Shown here: positions 4,895 to 5,637 of the stretch, piece after piece | Layout of the letters: every line of letters starts with the position of its first letter | Position numbering within the stretch: position 1 is the first letter of the stretch | DNA from: an uncultured Methylobacter sp. | Lineage (GTDB): Bacteria; Pseudomonadota; Gammaproteobacteria; Methylococcales; Methylomonadaceae | NCBI GenBank assembly: GCA_903831545.1 | Contig: CAIKYI010000515.1 | Location: 1 to 5,637, forward strand | DNA: 5,637 nt | Direction: 5' to 3' | The notes under the pieces: model-generated | Database searches by the model: none | Seen by the model: only the letters and a program-made list of their open reading frames with translations | What the model was told of the DNA's origin: nothing | Program-made: the position numbers and the translations under genes

Positions 4895-5637
4895 ATGATG
4901 TTACGCATTGATAATTTTGGGCGCGGCTTCACGCTGGTCGAAATGACCGTGGTGTTGTTATTGATCACTCTGTTGGCCAGCGTTGCGGTTCGGGAAACCG
5001 CCGAATTGGGTTTTCAGACGCGTTACGAACAGACCAAGGATAGGTTGGAGATGATTAAGCAGGCAATTTTGGGTAATCCGAGGCAGATTATAAACGGGCA
5101 GCAGGCGATCAGCGGGTTTGTGGCGGATATGGGGCGGTTGCCGGGAACGCCGCGGGAATTGCTGCAACCCGGCGCATGTCTGACGGCTACTAGCATTCTG
5201 TCAGACACCTACTACCAGTGCTTCGATGCCGGTGAAACCTGGACTTGGTTCAATACGCCATGTACCGATAACGCATCCGCCGACAAAGCAACTTGCGATG
5301 CAGTACCGGCAACCTGGCTAGGTTGGCGAATCGACGCAACGACGCAAATGGGCCACGGCTGGCGAGGGCCGTATCTGACGGTGTCCTCGTCACCGAACAG
5401 CACCGACGCGTTGACCGACGGTTGGGGAACCACAACTGCGGACGACGTTTCGACGACCACATTCGATGAAAGTCTGGCTTATTACGGTTGGCGATTTACG
5501 CCAGGGCTAAATCCAGCTTTTCTGAACGATGCCAACACGACGAACGATCAAGATGACCTCGCACCTCCGTATCCCTATCCACGCCGGTTGGTCGTACAAA
5601 GCTTGGGGCGCGACCAAACCTTAAATGGTTTACCAAC
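4895..5637 (+). CDS. Type IV prepilin / GspG-like pseudopilin (partial, 3' end outside window)
   Basis: The frame from ATG 4895 stays open to the window edge (247 codons). An in-frame TAA at 4886 rules out an earlier start; ATG 4898 is the only close alternative. A short leader ends RG, followed by FTLVEMTVVLLLITLLASVAV. This is a textbook class III signal, with prepilin peptidase cleavage after Gly11, methylated Phe12, and the conserved Glu at +5 (Glu16). The globular part has DMGRLPGTPRELL (78-90), GWRGPYL (155-161), DGWG (175-178) and SLGRD (236-240). These parallel the GPY, DPWG and S-x-G-x-D features of GspG-type major pseudopilins. Four cysteines (95, 109, 123, 134) could form disulfides. 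It is already longer than a typical GspG of about 140-150 residues, because of extra loops. It could be a minor pilin of an MSHA-like pilus or a pseudopilin. Confidence 0.9.
   Translation, partial: MMLRIDNFGRGFTLVEMTVVLLLITLLASVAVRETAELGFQTRYEQTKDRLEMIKQAILGNPRQIINGQQAISGFVADMGRLPGTPRELLQPGACLTATSILSDTYYQCFDAGETWTWFNTPCTDNASADKATCDAVPATWLGWRIDATTQMGHGWRGPYLTVSSSPNSTDALTDGWGTTTADDVSTTTFDESLAYYGWRFTPGLNPAFLNDANTTNDQDDLAPPYPYPRRLVVQSLGRDQTLNGLP

Noticed and set aside
5212..5462. Reverse-strand open frames opposite the prepilin gene
   Set aside because: The forward frame carries a class III signal and ordered pseudopilin motifs; the reverse products show nothing recognisable.

Overview
The window is a section of a secretion or pilus assembly operon of the type II secretion / MSHA (mannose-sensitive haemagglutinin) type IV pilus superfamily, all on the + strand. 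The order is: C-terminal tail of a GspE/PilB/MshE-like ATPase (ends 52); GspF/PilC/MshG-like inner-membrane platform protein (377-1597); small exported GspC/MshK-like protein (1594-2109, 4-bp overlap); secretin of the GspD/MshL/PilQ superfamily (2412-4427); small PEGA-type lipoprotein (4451-4888); and a type IV prepilin / pseudopilin open at the right edge (4895-5637). The moderate GC content, the gene set and the abundant short palindromic intergenic repeats suggest a gammaproteobacterium. The repeat style resembles that of methanotrophs of the Methylococcales, but this is a low-confidence inference from memory.

The genes fit one machine. A cytoplasmic ATPase acts with the GspF-type platform to extract or insert pilin subunits. 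The GspC/MshK-like protein is probably a periplasmic adaptor near the secretin. The secretin forms the outer-membrane pore. The lipoprotein may help at the outer membrane, and the prepilin is a fibre subunit. Spacing after the secretin is tight (23 bp, then 6 bp), and the platform/adaptor pair is translationally coupled.

Two gaps of about 300 bp interrupt this otherwise compact operon: 53-376 (before the platform gene) and 2110-2411 (before the secretin). Both are built mainly from dispersed-repeat material. Each holds a MITE-like element with CGTCAT..ATGACG ends (187 bp at 117-303; 100 bp at 2197-2296), then CGCTGGAGCG-type palindromes running up to a few bases before the next start codon. 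The most notable structural point is that repeats have colonised, and may now shape, the translation-initiation regions of two core genes. A start codon at 2106 overlaps the stop of the adaptor gene and is in frame with the secretin, but it reaches a stop inside the repeat. It may be a relic of an older gene junction.

I see no tRNA, rRNA, CRISPR array, transposase, defence system or convincing new pathway. The window is mostly recognisable machinery with unusual intergenic decoration.
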